The notes: generated by a model not told the origin, from the sequence alone. Counted from the first letter of the stretch, positions 1-10,383 are shown. The stretch is DNA of 64,000 nucleotides from Phytopseudomonas argentinensis (GCF_900113905.1 NZ_FORC01000004.1:310001-374000); one strand, 5' to 3'. Numbers and translations: made by a program.

Positions 1-154
1 GCGCCTCGACGCCGATGGTCGTTATCTGGTGCTCAGCCGCTATGCCGAGCTGTACAGCGAGGATCGCTGCGTCTGGGGCAGCAGCCGCGATCACCGGGTG
101 TCGCTGGTAAGGCTGCTGCGCTGGGTGGTCAGCCAAGAAAACCGGAGCGATTAG
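1..154 (+). CDS. C-terminal fragment of an unidentified protein
   Basis: An open frame (codons in phase with base 2) enters from the left edge and stops at TAG 152-154. About 50 residues are visible. They are rich in Arg, Tyr and Trp and end in the polar tail SQENRSD. I recognise no motif. It converges on the fhuF-like gene that starts the minus-strand iron operon, so it is probably not part of that unit. Function unknown; the rest of the gene lies outside the window. Confidence 0.55.
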   Translation, partial: RLDADGRYLVLSRYAELYSEDRCVWGSSRDHRVSLVRLLRWVVSQENRSD

Positions 155-219
155 TCTGCCCCTGCGCAATTGCCTTGGCCGGTCTGAGCTGCCACGGCGC
201 CCGGCCAACGACCACCCGG

Positions 220-990
220 TTATCGCGGGGCCTTAGGGCGGATCAATGGGCAGGTGGAGCAATATTCCACCGGATCGCTGGCCTGGTAGTAGAAGCAGCA
301 GGTGCGACGGAAGCGTATCGCCTTGGCACCATCGTCGAGCAGGGTCAGCGGCCGGTTGAAGTGCTGCAGCGGGTTGTAGTCGAGACCGAACAGGCTGCCG
401 GGTGCATCGATGGTCAGCCAGCGAAAGTCCTCGGCGCAGCGCTGGCGCGTCGCAGCGCACTCCAGCTTGGCCAGGCGTCGCTCGTACAGCGAGTAGACGC
501 GCACCGCGGTGTTCTCCCAGAGGATGCGCCGCGACACGCCGGTGAGCCGGTAGAAGCTCTCCCACAGCGGCTGCAGCAAGCCGGCGAACAGCCCGCCGGC
601 CACCGCCTCGCGCCAGGCATCGCGCGCGCCGGGTTCGGGCCGGGAGACCGCCAGGCTGCGCAGCGGCAGCGACGAGGTCCACAGGCCGTCGTCGTGGCCG
701 TACTCGATGAAGGTGTTGTCCAGCGACAGCTCAAGCCCCTTGTCGTAGGCAGACATGGCGTACAGGCAGGCGCCGGTGAGCAGGAAAGACTGACGTTTGC
801 CCAGCAGCGAGGCGGTAATGCGCCGCGACGGCGAGAGAATCACCGGGCCGAGTTGATCCAGCAGCGCCATGCAGGTGGCTTCGTCGAGCAGCTCGGCGGC
901 CGGTAGGCTGCGCTCAATATCCCGTTCGCTTTCACGGCGCAGGCGCAGCGCGCTGGAAAGGCTGGCCCACTCGGCGTCGCTGAAGCTCAT
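220..990 (-). CDS. fhuF: FhuF-type siderophore-iron reductase
   Basis: A 256-residue cytoplasmic protein whose C-terminus has Cys231-Cys232, then Cys244-x2-Cys247. This is the [2Fe-2S] ligand pattern of the FhuF family, which reduces ferric hydroxamate siderophores after import so that iron is released. The longer frame reaches 1059, but the ATG at 990-988 overlaps the TGA of the upstream ATPase gene as ATGA, so I choose that start. It is the last gene of the iron-siderophore operon. The family assignment rests on the Cys motif, length and operon context; the specific siderophore cannot be read from it. Confidence 0.85.
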   Translation of the reverse strand: MSFSDAEWASLSSALRLRRESERDIERSLPAAELLDEATCMALLDQLGPVILSPSRRITASLLGKRQSFLLTGACLYAMSAYDKGLELSLDNTFIEYGHDDGLWTSSLPLRSLAVSRPEPGARDAWREAVAGGLFAGLLQPLWESFYRLTGVSRRILWENTAVRVYSLYERRLAKLECAATRQRCAEDFRWLTIDAPGSLFGLDYNPLQHFNRPLTLLDDGAKAIRFRRTCCFYYQASDPVEYCSTCPLIRPKAPR

Positions 991-1778
991 CGTGGAATGT
1001 CCCGGCCGAACGGAATGCACAGCGGCGTGTGGAAGAACGGATCGGGGATGATCCGGCAATCCAGGTCGAACACCGTCTTGACCAGCTCTTCGCTGAGAAT
1101 GTCCGCCGGTTTGCCCTGGGCATAGGCGGTGCGCTGGTGCACGGCGACCATGTGGTCGGCGTAGCGACAGGCCAGGTTGAGGTCGTGCAGGACCATGACG
1201 ATGGTCTTGCCCTCCTGGCGATTGAGCTCGCGCAGCAGGTCCAGCACCTCGATCTGGTGGGCCAGGTCGAGAAAGGTGGTCGGCTCGTCGAGCAGCACCA
1301 GTTCGGTTTCCTGGGCCAGGGTCATGGCGATCCAGGCGCGCTGCCGCTGACCGCCGGACAGCGCATCGACCGGGCGGTCGGCCAGCTCATCGAGGCCGGT
1401 GCGGGTCAGCGCGCGGGCCACCACGGCTTCGTCCTCGGCTGACCACTGCTGCATCCAGCTCTGGTACGGGTAGCGCCCCAGGGCGACCAGCTGGCGCACG
1501 CTGATGCCCTCGGGCGCCACCGGCATCTGCGGCAGGATCGCCAGCTCCCGCGCCACGGTGGCGGTGGGTTTGCGCTGGATGTCGGCGCCATTGAGGATCA
1601 CCGTGCCGGCCTGGGGCTTGAGCAGCCGGGCGAAGGCTTTCAGCAGCGTGCTCTTGCCACAGCCGTTGCTGCCGATCAGCACCGAGACCCGGCCGCGTGG
1701 CAGATCCAGGTCGAGGTTGTCGATGATCGTCTGGCGCTGGTAGGCCAGGGTCAGGTTGCGGCTGGCGATGGCGGTCAT
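987..1778 (-). CDS. Iron-siderophore ABC transporter ATP-binding protein (FecE/FhuC type)
   Basis: A 263-residue ABC ATPase. The Walker A motif GSNGCGKST is at residues 36-44, the signature LSGGQRQR at about 139-146 and Walker B LVLLDEPT shortly after, with a switch His in [10 protein letters not shown]. It energises the two FecCD-type permeases encoded just upstream (10 bp gap). Its stop overlaps the fhuF start. Length and motifs are typical for ferric siderophore/B12/heme importers, and the gene context decides for siderophore. Confidence 0.93.
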   Translation of the reverse strand: MTAIASRNLTLAYQRQTIIDNLDLDLPRGRVSVLIGSNGCGKSTLLKAFARLLKPQAGTVILNGADIQRKPTATVARELAILPQMPVAPEGISVRQLVALGRYPYQSWMQQWSAEDEAVVARALTRTGLDELADRPVDALSGGQRQRAWIAMTLAQETELVLLDEPTTFLDLAHQIEVLDLLRELNRQEGKTIVMVLHDLNLACRYADHMVAVHQRTAYAQGKPADILSEELVKTVFDLDCRIIPDPFFHTPLCIPFGRDIPR

Positions 1779-1788
1779 GTCTGGGTCC

Positions 1789-2820
1789 TCACGGCCGCTG
1801 CTTGATCAGCAGGTAGAGAAAATACGGGGTGCCGAACACGGCGACGAAGATACCGGCGGGCAGGTCCAGCGGCAGGAACAGGGTGCGCCCGGCCAGATCG
1901 GCGAGCATCACCAGGTTGGCACCGACCAGCGCCGCCATGCAGGCCTGGGCCGCGAAGCCGGTGGGGATCAGCTGGCGGGCGATATGCGGGGCGATCAAAC
2001 CGACGAAGGCCATGACCCCGCCCCAGGCGATGGCGGAACCGGCCAGGGCCACGCTGACCGCCAGCAGCGCAGCGCGCAGCAACTGCACGCGCACGCCGAT
2101 ACCGCGAGCCAGGCCCTCGTCCAGCTGTTGAACCACCACATGGCGCGACAGCAATACCAGGATAGGCAGCAGGCACAGCAGCACGCCCGCCAGCGCCTTG
2201 ACCTCTCGCCAGCCCGCGCCGTACACGCTGCCGGTCAGCCACACATAGGCCGACAGGGTGGTGCTCAGCGGGCTGAACACCAGCATGAAGGTGGTGGTCG
2301 CAGCCAGCATGGCCGATACACCGACGCCGATCAGCACCAGCCGCAGCGGTGAAGTGCCCTGCTTCCAGGCCAGGCCATAGACCGCCAGTGCGGCGCTGCC
2401 CGCACCGAGCATCGCCGCCAGCGGCAAGCCGCCCGTCCCCCAGCTCGCCGCGAAGGCCGACAGGTACAGCACCGCCGCCGCACTGGCGCCGCTGGACAGC
2501 CCGAGCAGATCCGGCGAGGCCAGGGGGTTGCGCACCATGGCCTGCAGGATCAGCCCGGACACCGCCAGGGCACCACCGATCAGCGCGCCGAGCAGCAGGC
2601 GCGGCAGGCGCAGCTGCTCGACGATGAAGCTCAGCCCGGCACCGCCCTCGCCCATCAGCACGGCGGCGACCCGCTGTGGCGAGAGCATGACCTTGCCCAG
2701 ACACAGACCGAGGATCAGGACGACGAGGCTCAATGACACGGCCAGTAGCAGACGCAGCGCGCCGGTGCCTTCGATGTGCCGTGAAAAGCCGCCCTGACGC
2801 AGGATGCGAGGTCTAGGCAT
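1789..2820 (-). CDS. Iron-siderophore ABC transporter permease (FecCD family), second subunit
   Basis: A 343-residue hydrophobic protein of the FecCD/BtuC family with the conserved GALMQ-like motif in variant form ([19 protein letters not shown]) near residue 60 and many membrane spans. The frame extends to 2847, but the ATG at 2820 sits 8 bp inside the end of the preceding permease gene and gives the usual length. It should pair with the 2813-3802 product to form the inner-membrane channel. Confidence 0.92.
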   Translation of the reverse strand: MPRPRILRQGGFSRHIEGTGALRLLLAVSLSLVVLILGLCLGKVMLSPQRVAAVLMGEGGAGLSFIVEQLRLPRLLLGALIGGALAVSGLILQAMVRNPLASPDLLGLSSGASAAAVLYLSAFAASWGTGGLPLAAMLGAGSAALAVYGLAWKQGTSPLRLVLIGVGVSAMLAATTTFMLVFSPLSTTLSAYVWLTGSVYGAGWREVKALAGVLLCLLPILVLLSRHVVVQQLDEGLARGIGVRVQLLRAALLAVSVALAGSAIAWGGVMAFVGLIAPHIARQLIPTGFAAQACMAALVGANLVMLADLAGRTLFLPLDLPAGIFVAVFGTPYFLYLLIKQRP

Positions 2821-3802
2821 TGCGACCTCCACGCCTTGCCAGGGCAATGAAGAACGGCGCGCCGAACAGTGCGGTCATCACCCCGACCGGCACTTCCTGA
2901 GGCAGGATCAGCACCCGGGCGAGCATGTCGGCGACCAGCAGCAGCGTGGCGCCAAGTAGCGCGCAGCCAGGCAGCATCACCCGATGGTCGATACCGACCA
3001 GGCGACGCACCATGTGCGGCACGATCAGCCCGATAAAACCGATGCTGCCCGCCAGGGCCACGGCGCTGCCGGCCAGCATCACCACCAGCACGCCGAGTTG
3101 CAGGCGGATCAGACCGGTGCGCTGGCCCAGGCCGATGGCGATCTGCACGCCGGCATTGAGCACGTTGACCTGGGCGCCGAGCAGGCAGGCCACCAGCAGC
3201 GCCACCAGCGCGCAGATCAGCAGCGGTTCGGCAGTGACCAGGCTGCGCTCGCTGAGCGAGCCGGCCAGCCAGAACAGCACGGTATCCAAACCTTGTTGGT
3301 CGATCACCAGCAGCGCCTGGCTGAATGCCGTGAACAGCGCGGTGATCGCCGCCCCCGCCAGCACCATGCGCAGCGGGTTGAGCACGCCCTGCCCACTGTT
3401 GCCCACGGTCCAGACCAGCGCACCGGCCACGGCGGCGCCGCAGAAGGCGCTCCACAGCCATTGCTCAGGCGCATTCAGGGAGAACAGCGACAGGCTGACG
3501 ATCAGCGCGAAGGTCGCCCCGGCGTTGATGCCGAACAACCCAGGCGAGGCCAACGGATTGCGGGTCATGGCCTGCATCAGCGCGCCGGCCACCGCCAGGC
3601 TGGCGCCGACCACCACCGCCATCAGGGTGCGCGACAACCGCGTGGTGTTGACCAGCAGATGATCGACGTTAGACGGATCCGCCTGCAGCAAGGCGTTGAA
3701 CACCGTGTGCGGGGCGATCCAGCTGGGGCCCGTGGACAGGCTCAGCACGCAGCAGGCAAGCAGCACGAACGAAACGATGATCAGTTTGCTCCACGCCGTC
3801 AT
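2813..3802 (-). CDS. Iron-siderophore ABC transporter permease (FecCD family), first subunit
   Basis: A 329-residue FecCD-family membrane protein containing [17 protein letters not shown], the classical family motif, in its N-terminal third and about nine to ten hydrophobic segments. The open frame runs much further upstream, but that portion is Arg/Pro-rich shadow translation; ATG 3802-3800 overlaps the TGA of the binding-protein gene as ATGA. It forms the transport channel with the next permease. Confidence 0.93.
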   Translation of the reverse strand: MTAWSKLIIVSFVLLACCVLSLSTGPSWIAPHTVFNALLQADPSNVDHLLVNTTRLSRTLMAVVVGASLAVAGALMQAMTRNPLASPGLFGINAGATFALIVSLSLFSLNAPEQWLWSAFCGAAVAGALVWTVGNSGQGVLNPLRMVLAGAAITALFTAFSQALLVIDQQGLDTVLFWLAGSLSERSLVTAEPLLICALVALLVACLLGAQVNVLNAGVQIAIGLGQRTGLIRLQLGVLVVMLAGSAVALAGSIGFIGLIVPHMVRRLVGIDHRVMLPGCALLGATLLLVADMLARVLILPQEVPVGVMTALFGAPFFIALARRGGRNA

Positions 3803-4692
3803 GCCGCAGCGTCCTGCAGCAGGGTGCGTTCGATATCGTCGAGAATGCGATTGGCGCCGAGGATGCCGCCGGAAAATATCCAGGCCACGCCATCGACCCA
3901 CCACACCTGCCCGGCTTTGGGCGCGCTCATGCGCTGCCATAGCGGGTGATGGGTAATCGCCTGGTAATGGCGCTGCACCGCCGGGCTGTCGGCACGGCCG
4001 AACACGAAGAACACATCGGCGTCGGCCACCGGCAGGCTTTCGCGGCTGCGCAGCTTGATGGACACGCCGGTGGCATCGCGGCTCTGGCGGTTCCACACGA
4101 AACCCAGCTCGGCCAGCACGCTGCCGGCGAAGCTGTCGGGCAGGTAGCTGCGCAGGTGATCTTCACGCACGTCCAGCACCGACACGCTGAGCGGCCAGCG
4201 CGCGCCGAACTTCGCGGCCAGCCGCCCGCGCAACTCACCGACGCGCGCATCCCAGCGCGTTTGCAAGGCCTGCGCTTCGCCACTGCGCTCGGTGGCAACC
4301 CCCATCACGCGCAGGGTATGGCGGAATTCGAATACCTCGTCGAGCATCACCACCGGGCACAGCTGTTCGAGCAGCCCGGCGATCCGCTCATGGCGAAAGC
4401 GCGAGGCGACGATCAGGTCCGGGCTGAGCAAGGCGATGTCCTCCAGGCTCGGCTGGGTTTCCAGGCCGACATGGGGCACGCCGGCCAGCGCCGAGCGCAG
4501 GTAGCGATACATGGGCTTCTCGCTCCACGAATCGACCACGCCGGCCGGCCGGATACCAAGCGCCACCGCAGTGTCGGTGCCGCCCTGGAACAAGGTGATG
4601 ACGCGCTGCGCTGCAGGCCCGGCCTTGGCCAGGGGCATTGCACCGGCAGCGAGAACGCCCAGGGACAGGCGCATCAGCGTGCGCCTGGACAT
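3799..4692 (-). CDS. Iron-siderophore ABC transporter periplasmic binding protein (FhuD/FecB-like)
   Basis: A 297-residue periplasmic-binding-protein fold protein (class III). From ATG 4692 the N-terminus is [18 protein letters not shown], a twin-arginine-like leader followed by a hydrophobic stretch and an AKA cleavage-type end. A TTG at 4716 would add eight residues and is less likely. The conserved 'DLIVASRF' and '[11 protein letters not shown]' segments resemble the siderophore-docking lobe of FhuD/FecB. It sits 44 bp after the receptor gene and delivers ferric chelate to the FecCD permeases. Confidence 0.88.
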   Translation of the reverse strand: MSRRTLMRLSLGVLAAGAMPLAKAGPAAQRVITLFQGGTDTAVALGIRPAGVVDSWSEKPMYRYLRSALAGVPHVGLETQPSLEDIALLSPDLIVASRFRHERIAGLLEQLCPVVMLDEVFEFRHTLRVMGVATERSGEAQALQTRWDARVGELRGRLAAKFGARWPLSVSVLDVREDHLRSYLPDSFAGSVLAELGFVWNRQSRDATGVSIKLRSRESLPVADADVFFVFGRADSPAVQRHYQAITHHPLWQRMSAPKAGQVWWVDGVAWIFSGGILGANRILDDIERTLLQDAAA

Positions 4693-4736
4693 CAGCCCGG
4701 TCTTGTCAGGTTGCAAGCTCGATCCTGTTCAATGCA

Positions 4737-7181
4737 TCAGAACCCGAGGGTGGCCGACAGCACGAAAGTGCGTGGAGCGGACAGGGTCAGGCCGGCAGCG
4801 CTGTCATCCGAGGCGCCAGCGGAAATCCAGTCACGCGAATTGGCGACGTTTTCAACGGTGCTTCGCAGGGTCACATCAGTCTCGTTAACTTTGAAGGCAT
4901 AGCGCGCCCCAAGGTCATAACGCGTCCAAGAACCGATTTTCTGGTTATTGGCCTGATCCAGATATTGCGAACTGCTGTAGATCCCGCGACCAGTCACCGT
5001 CAGGCCCTGAATACCAGGCAGGTCCCACTCTGCACCGAAATTGGCATTGAGCTTTGGCGTGGCAGGCGCGCGGTTGCCATCATTGGCACCGCCGTTGTTG
5101 GTGTCCTTCAGCTCGCTGTCGATGTACATCACGCCGCCGAGCAGCCTGACGCCATCAACTGGCTCACCGAATACATTGAGTTCGATACCATCGTTGACGC
5201 GTTTGCCGTTGGGGCCGAAGGTACCTTCTGTTTGTGTTCCCACCGGTGCTGCAGTCTCGTAAGCCGGTTGCTTGATGCGGAATACTGCTGCCGTCAAAGC
5301 AAACTTGCCCATGTCGTACTTGGCACCTGCCTCAGCCTGGCGACTGATGAAAGGCGGGAAAATTTCGTTTTCGTTCTCGGCAGTGCCGGGAGCAATCTTG
5401 CCCTGGCTCAAACCTTCCATGTAGTTGGCGTAAAGCGACAGCTGATCGGTCGCCTTGAACAGCACGCCAGCCGAAGGCGAGAACTTCTCTTCATCGTACG
5501 CTGTAGGTTGTTTCACCCCGTCCGCCCAGTCATCGACAATCACTCGCTGCCAGCGTCCTCCCAAGGTAACCAAGAGCCTGTCTTCCATGAAACCAAGCGT
5601 GTCCGAGAGCGCTACCCCGCTGAAGCGATTCTCGGTGTAATCCTTGGTTGACGGCCTAGTGGGCAAGCCTGGCTCAGGCGTTGGTCGCGGGTTGTAGAGG
5701 TTGCTATTTCCACGGGCGTAGCGTGTGTCGCCGTTTTCAAAATCCATGGAGAAATAGTCGGCGGCCAGGTTGACCTCATGGCTGACCGATCCTGTGTTGA
5801 ACCATTTACGCACGCCGGCGTTGATGGTTCGAACATCCTCATCCCTGCTGAACCCCCTCGGGTCAACCGTGAAGTCGCCAGCAGCGTTCGTCACCGTCAC
5901 GTTGTGACGCAGGAAATCGTGACGACTCTTACGCGCACCCACAGCGCCATAAACCATCAACGAATCGTCGATATCGTACTCACCGCGCAGTGCACCGAAT
6001 GTGTCGCTGGTCTCGGCCTTGCTCCAGGCCTGGGCATAGTTGTGGCGCACGTCACTGGCTCTTGGTACCGGCGCGTTTGCGCCGACCAGCACCCGCTCCT
6101 GGGGCGCATCGGTATCGCGCTCGGTATGCCCCACATCCATCGACAGGCGCAGGCGCTCATCGCGGAAATCCAGGCCAACCACGGCCATTTCACGATTGAC
6201 CTTCTGGTGATCCCACTCGGTATCACCGGATTGCTTGACGCCGTTGAAGCGGATGCCGAAGCGGTTGTCCTCGCCGAAGCGGCGACCTACGTCCACTGCG
6301 CCGCCGACCTGGCTGTCCGAGGCATAGCTGCCGGTGAACTCGGTGATCGGCTTGCCGGTGGCGCGCTTTGGCACCACGTTGATACCGCCGCCAACGCTGC
6401 CGCGTGGCGAGATGCCGTTGACCAGTTGGGTCGGGCCACGAAGGATATCGACGCGGTCGGCCATTTCCATGTCGATGGAGTACGTCGGCATGATTCCGTA
6501 CAGGCCGCCGTAGGACACGTCGCTGTTGAACAGGCTGAAGCCGCGGATGGTGAATTGCTCGAAGCGCCCGCCCGCCGGGTTGGTGGAGCGCACCGCCGGG
6601 TCGCTGGCGGTCAGGTCGGCCAGGGTGCGCGACTGGGTGTTCTTCACCGCCTCGCTGGTGTAGGTGGTCATGCTCAGCGGCGACTCCATGAAGTCCCGCG
6701 AGCCCAACAGCCCCTGGGAGCTACGGCGCGCGACCTGGCCGCCGGCGTAGCGCTCGCCTTCCAGGCTTTCCGAGGGCATGGTCACGCCAGTGATGGCAGT
6801 GGGTGCGATTTCCAGGGTCTCGGCGCTGTCGGCTGCCGGGGCTATGGTGTAGGCCGAGTCGCCCACCGGCTGCAGGCGCAGGCCGCTGCCCTGCAGCAGA
6901 CGTGCGAAACCTTCATCGACGCTGTAGGTGCCGGACAGTCCCTGGCTGCTGCGGCCGCTGACCAATGCCGGGTCCACTGACAGGCTCACTCCGGCCTGGC
7001 TGGCAAAGCGGCTCAGGGCCTCACCGAGGCTGCTGCTCGGCACGCTATAGCTGCGCTCGGCGCTTTGTGCCTCGGCGTTCAGGGGCGCGATGCTGCCCAG
7101 GCCGAGCATCAGGCTCAGGCACAGGGTGGAATAGGAAATCGAAGACACCAGACGAGGCCGATTACGTGTCAGGGGTGGCAT
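4737..7181 (-). CDS. TonB-dependent ferric-siderophore receptor with N-terminal signalling (STN) domain
   Basis: An 814-residue outer-membrane receptor. Residues 1-38 form a signal peptide ending NAEA. Residues about 43-115 (from RSYSVPSSSLGEAL) are a secretin/TonB short N-terminal domain of the kind that contacts a FecR-type regulator. A plug domain follows (SRDFMESPLSMTTYTSEAV, then GGRFEQFTIRGFS), then a beta-barrel ending in the terminal aromatic LGF. The plug and barrel resemble hydroxamate/ferrichrome receptors, but the ligand is inferred only. It lies between the FecI/FecR pair and the ABC genes on the same strand, so signalling and uptake are probably coupled. Confidence 0.94.
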   Translation of the reverse strand: MPPLTRNRPRLVSSISYSTLCLSLMLGLGSIAPLNAEAQSAERSYSVPSSSLGEALSRFASQAGVSLSVDPALVSGRSSQGLSGTYSVDEGFARLLQGSGLRLQPVGDSAYTIAPAADSAETLEIAPTAITGVTMPSESLEGERYAGGQVARRSSQGLLGSRDFMESPLSMTTYTSEAVKNTQSRTLADLTASDPAVRSTNPAGGRFEQFTIRGFSLFNSDVSYGGLYGIMPTYSIDMEMADRVDILRGPTQLVNGISPRGSVGGGINVVPKRATGKPITEFTGSYASDSQVGGAVDVGRRFGEDNRFGIRFNGVKQSGDTEWDHQKVNREMAVVGLDFRDERLRLSMDVGHTERDTDAPQERVLVGANAPVPRASDVRHNYAQAWSKAETSDTFGALRGEYDIDDSLMVYGAVGARKSRHDFLRHNVTVTNAAGDFTVDPRGFSRDEDVRTINAGVRKWFNTGSVSHEVNLAADYFSMDFENGDTRYARGNSNLYNPRPTPEPGLPTRPSTKDYTENRFSGVALSDTLGFMEDRLLVTLGGRWQRVIVDDWADGVKQPTAYDEEKFSPSAGVLFKATDQLSLYANYMEGLSQGKIAPGTAENENEIFPPFISRQAEAGAKYDMGKFALTAAVFRIKQPAYETAAPVGTQTEGTFGPNGKRVNDGIELNVFGEPVDGVRLLGGVMYIDSELKDTNNGGANDGNRAPATPKLNANFGAEWDLPGIQGLTVTGRGIYSSSQYLDQANNQKIGSWTRYDLGARYAFKVNETDVTLRSTVENVANSRDWISAGASDDSAAGLTLSAPRTFVLSATLGF

Positions 7182-7246
7182 GGCAGACGCTCTCTTTTTA
7201 ATTCACTACCTCCCATGACAGGCGAGTGGAAAAAAAGGGACAGCGC

Positions 7247-8197
7247 TCAGGCAATTTTTTCGCGCGGTACCAGCGTGACCCAGTAACGGGTGCGTTTGTG
7301 TACCTCGACTGGCAGGCTGGCGGCCAGCAAATCGAGGATCTGGTCGGTGTCGGCCAGGCGGAAACTGCCGGTCACCCGCAGGCTTTCCAGGGCTGGCGAC
7401 CAACGCAGAATGCCTGGGCGGTAGCGGTCGAGTTCGCGCAGGAAGTCGCCGAGCGGCTGATCATTGGCCATCAGTACACCGTCACGCCAGCCAAGCGCTC
7501 CGGTGTCGAAAGTCTGGGTGGACTGGATGCGCCCGGCACGTAACGTGACCCGCTGGCCCGGCTGCAGGACCTGCGTGTCATCAGTACTTGCCTGCAGTTG
7601 CACCGAGCCAGCCAGCACCGAGAACTGGCAGCTGTCGCCCTGCTGATGCACGCAGACCTCACCCGTGCCAAGCGTCGCCCTGCCCTGGCTGGTCTCGATA
7701 ACGAATGGCGTGCTACCAGCGACCTTCAGGGCAACCTCGCCCTGCAACAGGGTCAGGCGACGCGCACCAGCGTCGAGGTTCAGCGCAGAATCGGTATTGA
7801 TATCCAGCACGCTGCCATCGGCCAGGGTCAGCCGCTGCCGCTCACCCACACGGGTTGCCAGATCGGCGCGCCAGGCATCGATAGGCAGTTCACGGCTGGC
7901 CAGCCAGGCAGCGGGCGCCAATGCGGCAAATCCCAGCATGCCTTTGAGCATGCGCCGCCGGCCCTGGTCAGGGCGATCCAGGCTGGCCATCGCCAGCTCG
8001 GGCGGCAGCCCGGCGAAACGCGAGCGCAAGGCCTGGATCTTCTGCCAGGCACGCTCGTGACTGGCATGCACATCGCGCCAGCGCTGCAGGGCCAGGTGGT
8101 CGCGTTCGCTTGCCTCGCCGGATTCGATCAGCGCCAACCAGCGCGCCGCCGCGCGGGCGACCCGGCGGCTGTCCTCGCTTACTTCGCGATTCAGCAC
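7247..8197 (-). CDS. FecR-family transmembrane anti-sigma regulator
   Basis: A 316-residue FecR family protein. The cytoplasmic N-terminal part (ARAAARWLALIESGEAS) is the sigma-binding helix bundle with DUF4880 character. A single hydrophobic segment (GMLGFAALAPAAWLAS) follows at about 80-95, then a periplasmic FecR domain (LADGSVLDINTDSAL) and a C-terminal STN-like region that would read the receptor. A TTG at 8215 extends the frame; GTG 8197 gives the more typical start and overlaps the sigma gene by 7 bp. It transmits the receptor signal to the FecI-like sigma factor. Confidence 0.9.
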   Translation of the reverse strand: MLNREVSEDSRRVARAAARWLALIESGEASERDHLALQRWRDVHASHERAWQKIQALRSRFAGLPPELAMASLDRPDQGRRRMLKGMLGFAALAPAAWLASRELPIDAWRADLATRVGERQRLTLADGSVLDINTDSALNLDAGARRLTLLQGEVALKVAGSTPFVIETSQGRATLGTGEVCVHQQGDSCQFSVLAGSVQLQASTDDTQVLQPGQRVTLRAGRIQSTQTFDTGALGWRDGVLMANDQPLGDFLRELDRYRPGILRWSPALESLRVTGSFRLADTDQILDLLAASLPVEVHKRTRYWVTLVPREKIA

Positions 8198-8703
8198 AGC
8201 TCGGCCAGCAGGCAATGTTCGTAGGCTTGCGCCATATAGCGTTTGACGCTGCGCTCGGACACCTCCAGGCGCTCGGCGATATCCCGATAGCCCAGGCCTT
8301 CGAGCTGGCTAAGCAGAAAGGCCCGGCGCACCACCTGTGGCAGGCCATCGAGCAGCTCGTCCAGGGCCTGCAAGGTTTCCAGCACCAGCCAGCGCTCTTC
8401 CGGTGACGGCGCGCAGGCCTCCGGCAGTTGCGCAAGCGCATCCACATACGCCTGCTCCAGGCTGCGGCGCTTGTAGAGGTTGATCAGCAGGCGCTTGCCG
8501 ATGGTTTTCAGGTAGGCACGGGGTTCTTGCAGCTCGCTGATCGACTGGGAACCTGCCAGCACACGTATGAAGGCATCCTGACTGAGATCTGCAGCATCCC
8601 AACCGTTGCCCATGCGGCGGCTCAGCCATTGCTCAAGCCAGCTGCGATGTTCCCGGTAGAGATTGTGGAAAGCCTGCTCACTCGATACAGCCAAACCGCC
8701 CAT
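8191..8703 (-). CDS. FecI-like ECF RNA polymerase sigma factor
   Basis: A 170-residue ECF sigma factor. Region 2 is visible as DAADLSQDAFIRVLAG at about 35-50 and region 4 as RAFLLSQLEGLGYRDIAERL followed by the helix VSERSVKRYMAQA. It would direct RNA polymerase to the receptor/transporter genes downstream when the receptor is occupied. A Fur-box-like site lies 36 bp upstream of its ATG. It overlaps the FecR-like gene, as expected for co-translated sigma/anti-sigma pairs. Confidence 0.94.
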   Translation of the reverse strand: MGGLAVSSEQAFHNLYREHRSWLEQWLSRRMGNGWDAADLSQDAFIRVLAGSQSISELQEPRAYLKTIGKRLLINLYKRRSLEQAYVDALAQLPEACAPSPEERWLVLETLQALDELLDGLPQVVRRAFLLSQLEGLGYRDIAERLEVSERSVKRYMAQAYEHCLLAELC

Positions 8704-8738
8704 CCAGACACCCGATACGAAGGATCAATAACGAGATC

Positions 8739-8758
8739 GATTCTAATTAACAATTATC
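8739..8758 (-). promoter_or_regulatory. Fur-box-like operator upstream of the FecI-type sigma gene
   Basis: Read on the minus strand the site is GATAATTGTTAATTAGAATC. It begins with the exact GATAAT hexamer of the Fur consensus and is AT-rich with partial dyad symmetry, in an otherwise GC-rich region. Its distance (36-55 bp) from the sigma-factor ATG suits iron repression of the operon. Assigned by pattern only. Confidence 0.55.
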
Positions 8759-8908
8759 CCGAAAGGTAGCCTCGCCTGTGATTTGCTTCGCTCAAGCAAA
8801 ACCGCGCTACCTGGTTGAGCCCCTGCGCTGCAGGCGAACGCAAAATATTTGGCAAGCACCGCTGCTGCGCTCTATTGTGCTGCCAATTTTCCGACAGAGC
8901 GGCCCACC

Positions 8909-9373
8909 ATGAAGCGTCTTTGCATCCTGTTGTTCAGTGTTGTCTGTTCATCTGCCTGGGCGGACGCCGCCGCCCCGGTGACGACGCGCTGGACGCTGCT
9001 CGATCAATTCGAGAAGGCCTACACCCTGGATGACAGCGCCCGGGTGGTGCTGGTGGCACGCAGCATGTCCACCGCTCGCCTGGTCAATGGCGCGCTGGAA
9101 GAGAAACAAGAGGGTTTCCTGGATGCCCGCCACGTGGTCTATGTGGCGGATATCGAGAAGATGCCGTCGCTGGCGAAGATGGTTGCGGTACCGGCCATGC
9201 GCTCGGCCAAGTACCGCATCATGCTCGACCAGACCGGCCGGGTCGCCAGCCGTTATGACGGTGATCGGGAAACCGTGCAGTGGCTGGATCTGGAAGACGG
9301 CAAGGTGATTCGCGAGCAGCGTTTCAGCGATGCCGCCGCGCTGCAGAGCGCCCTTGAGGCGCTGCCGCAGTAG
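8909..9373 (+). CDS. Secreted protein of unknown function (possible thioredoxin-fold)
   Basis: A 154-residue protein. The frame opens at 8849, but ATG 8909 gives a clean Sec signal peptide (KRLCILLFSVVCSSAWA). The mature part has alternating short strands and helices (RVVLVARSMSTA, HVVYVADIEKMPS, YRIMLDQTGRVASRYDGD), which I read as a possible thioredoxin/YtfJ-like fold lacking a CxxC pair. It ends on the base before the crtE stop codon begins on the other strand. Conserved-hypothetical; function not recognised. Confidence 0.75.
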   Translation: MKRLCILLFSVVCSSAWADAAAPVTTRWTLLDQFEKAYTLDDSARVVLVARSMSTARLVNGALEEKQEGFLDARHVVYVADIEKMPSLAKMVAVPAMRSAKYRIMLDQTGRVASRYDGDRETVQWLDLEDGKVIREQRFSDAAALQSALEALPQ

Positions 9374-10261
9374 TCAGGCGAACAACATGCTCAAGAAGCG
9401 GCCGATGTAGACGTCGCCGCCGTAGGCTTCATCCAGGCAGACCTGCGCGCGCGCCAGGTGCCCATCGAGGCGCTCGCGTACCTTCTGCTCGCCATACAGG
9501 GCCAGCAAGGTCGACTTGCCGTCATCCTTGCCCTGATCCTTGTCGCTGTTGGGGTTGATGTCCTGCAGGTCATCGTAGAGCTGCACGGCATGCCCCAGTT
9601 CGATGGCGAAGCACTGCAGCACACTGCGCACGGGTTTCGGTGCATCGCTGATCAGGTACGCCATGTCCATGATCGCGCTGAACAGCACACCGGTCTTGAG
9701 GTTGTTGGTCGCGGCGATCTCTTCTTCGCTGCGCGCATGCTTGCCATCACGCAAATCCTGCAACTGCCCCTGTACCAGGCCCTGGGAGCCCACGGTATTG
9801 GCAAGGATTTCCACCAGTTGGGTGCGCACCAACGGGCGTACACCTTCGATCGACGCGACCACCCCAAATGCCCGTGACAGCAGCGCCACGGCGGCGAGGA
9901 TGGCGATGTCCTCACCGAACGCCAGGTGCACGGTCGGCCTGCCGCGGCGCAGCTGGGCGTTGTCCATGCAGGGCATGTCATCGAGAATCAGCGAGGCGGC
10001 GTGCACCATCTCGATGGCACACGCAATATCCAGGGCATGGTGCTGGCTGGCACCCAGGCCATTGGCCGCCAGCAGCAGCAACAGCGGACGCATGCGCTTG
10101 CCCCGCGCCAGAGCACCATCGCGAACGGCGGCTGCGACCAGATCGCGTTCATTGCTGGCGGCTGGCAGCAACTCGTCGAGCCGGCCATCGATGGCCACCC
10201 GCAGCTGCATCAGGTGTTCGGTAAATCCGCTGTCGATCGTCGCAGTCGCATAGGCCGTCAT
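9374..10261 (-). CDS. crtE: Geranylgeranyl diphosphate synthase CrtE
   Basis: A 295-residue trans-isoprenyl diphosphate synthase that condenses IPP with allylic diphosphates to GGPP, the C20 precursor for phytoene. The first Asp-rich motif is DDMPCMD, followed by RRGRPTVH, and the second is DDLQD with the downstream KDDGKST. It is transcribed away from idi-crtXYIB across a 274-bp control region, unlike the co-directional arrangement well known from Pantoea. Context with crtB makes GGPP, not FPP, the likely product. Confidence 0.93.
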   Translation of the reverse strand: MTAYATATIDSGFTEHLMQLRVAIDGRLDELLPAASNERDLVAAAVRDGALARGKRMRPLLLLLAANGLGASQHHALDIACAIEMVHAASLILDDMPCMDNAQLRRGRPTVHLAFGEDIAILAAVALLSRAFGVVASIEGVRPLVRTQLVEILANTVGSQGLVQGQLQDLRDGKHARSEEEIAATNNLKTGVLFSAIMDMAYLISDAPKPVRSVLQCFAIELGHAVQLYDDLQDINPNSDKDQGKDDGKSTLLALYGEQKVRERLDGHLARAQVCLDEAYGGDVYIGRFLSMLFA

Positions 10262-10383
10262 CGTTCACTCTCTTCTTCTGTATTCCTGCAGCACCCGAAC
10301 ATACCCCCAAGTACTGCAAGGTCACGGCGGTGTACGATCCTGACACTGAAATGTTCGTAACCCAAAGCCGATTTGTAATGTTG

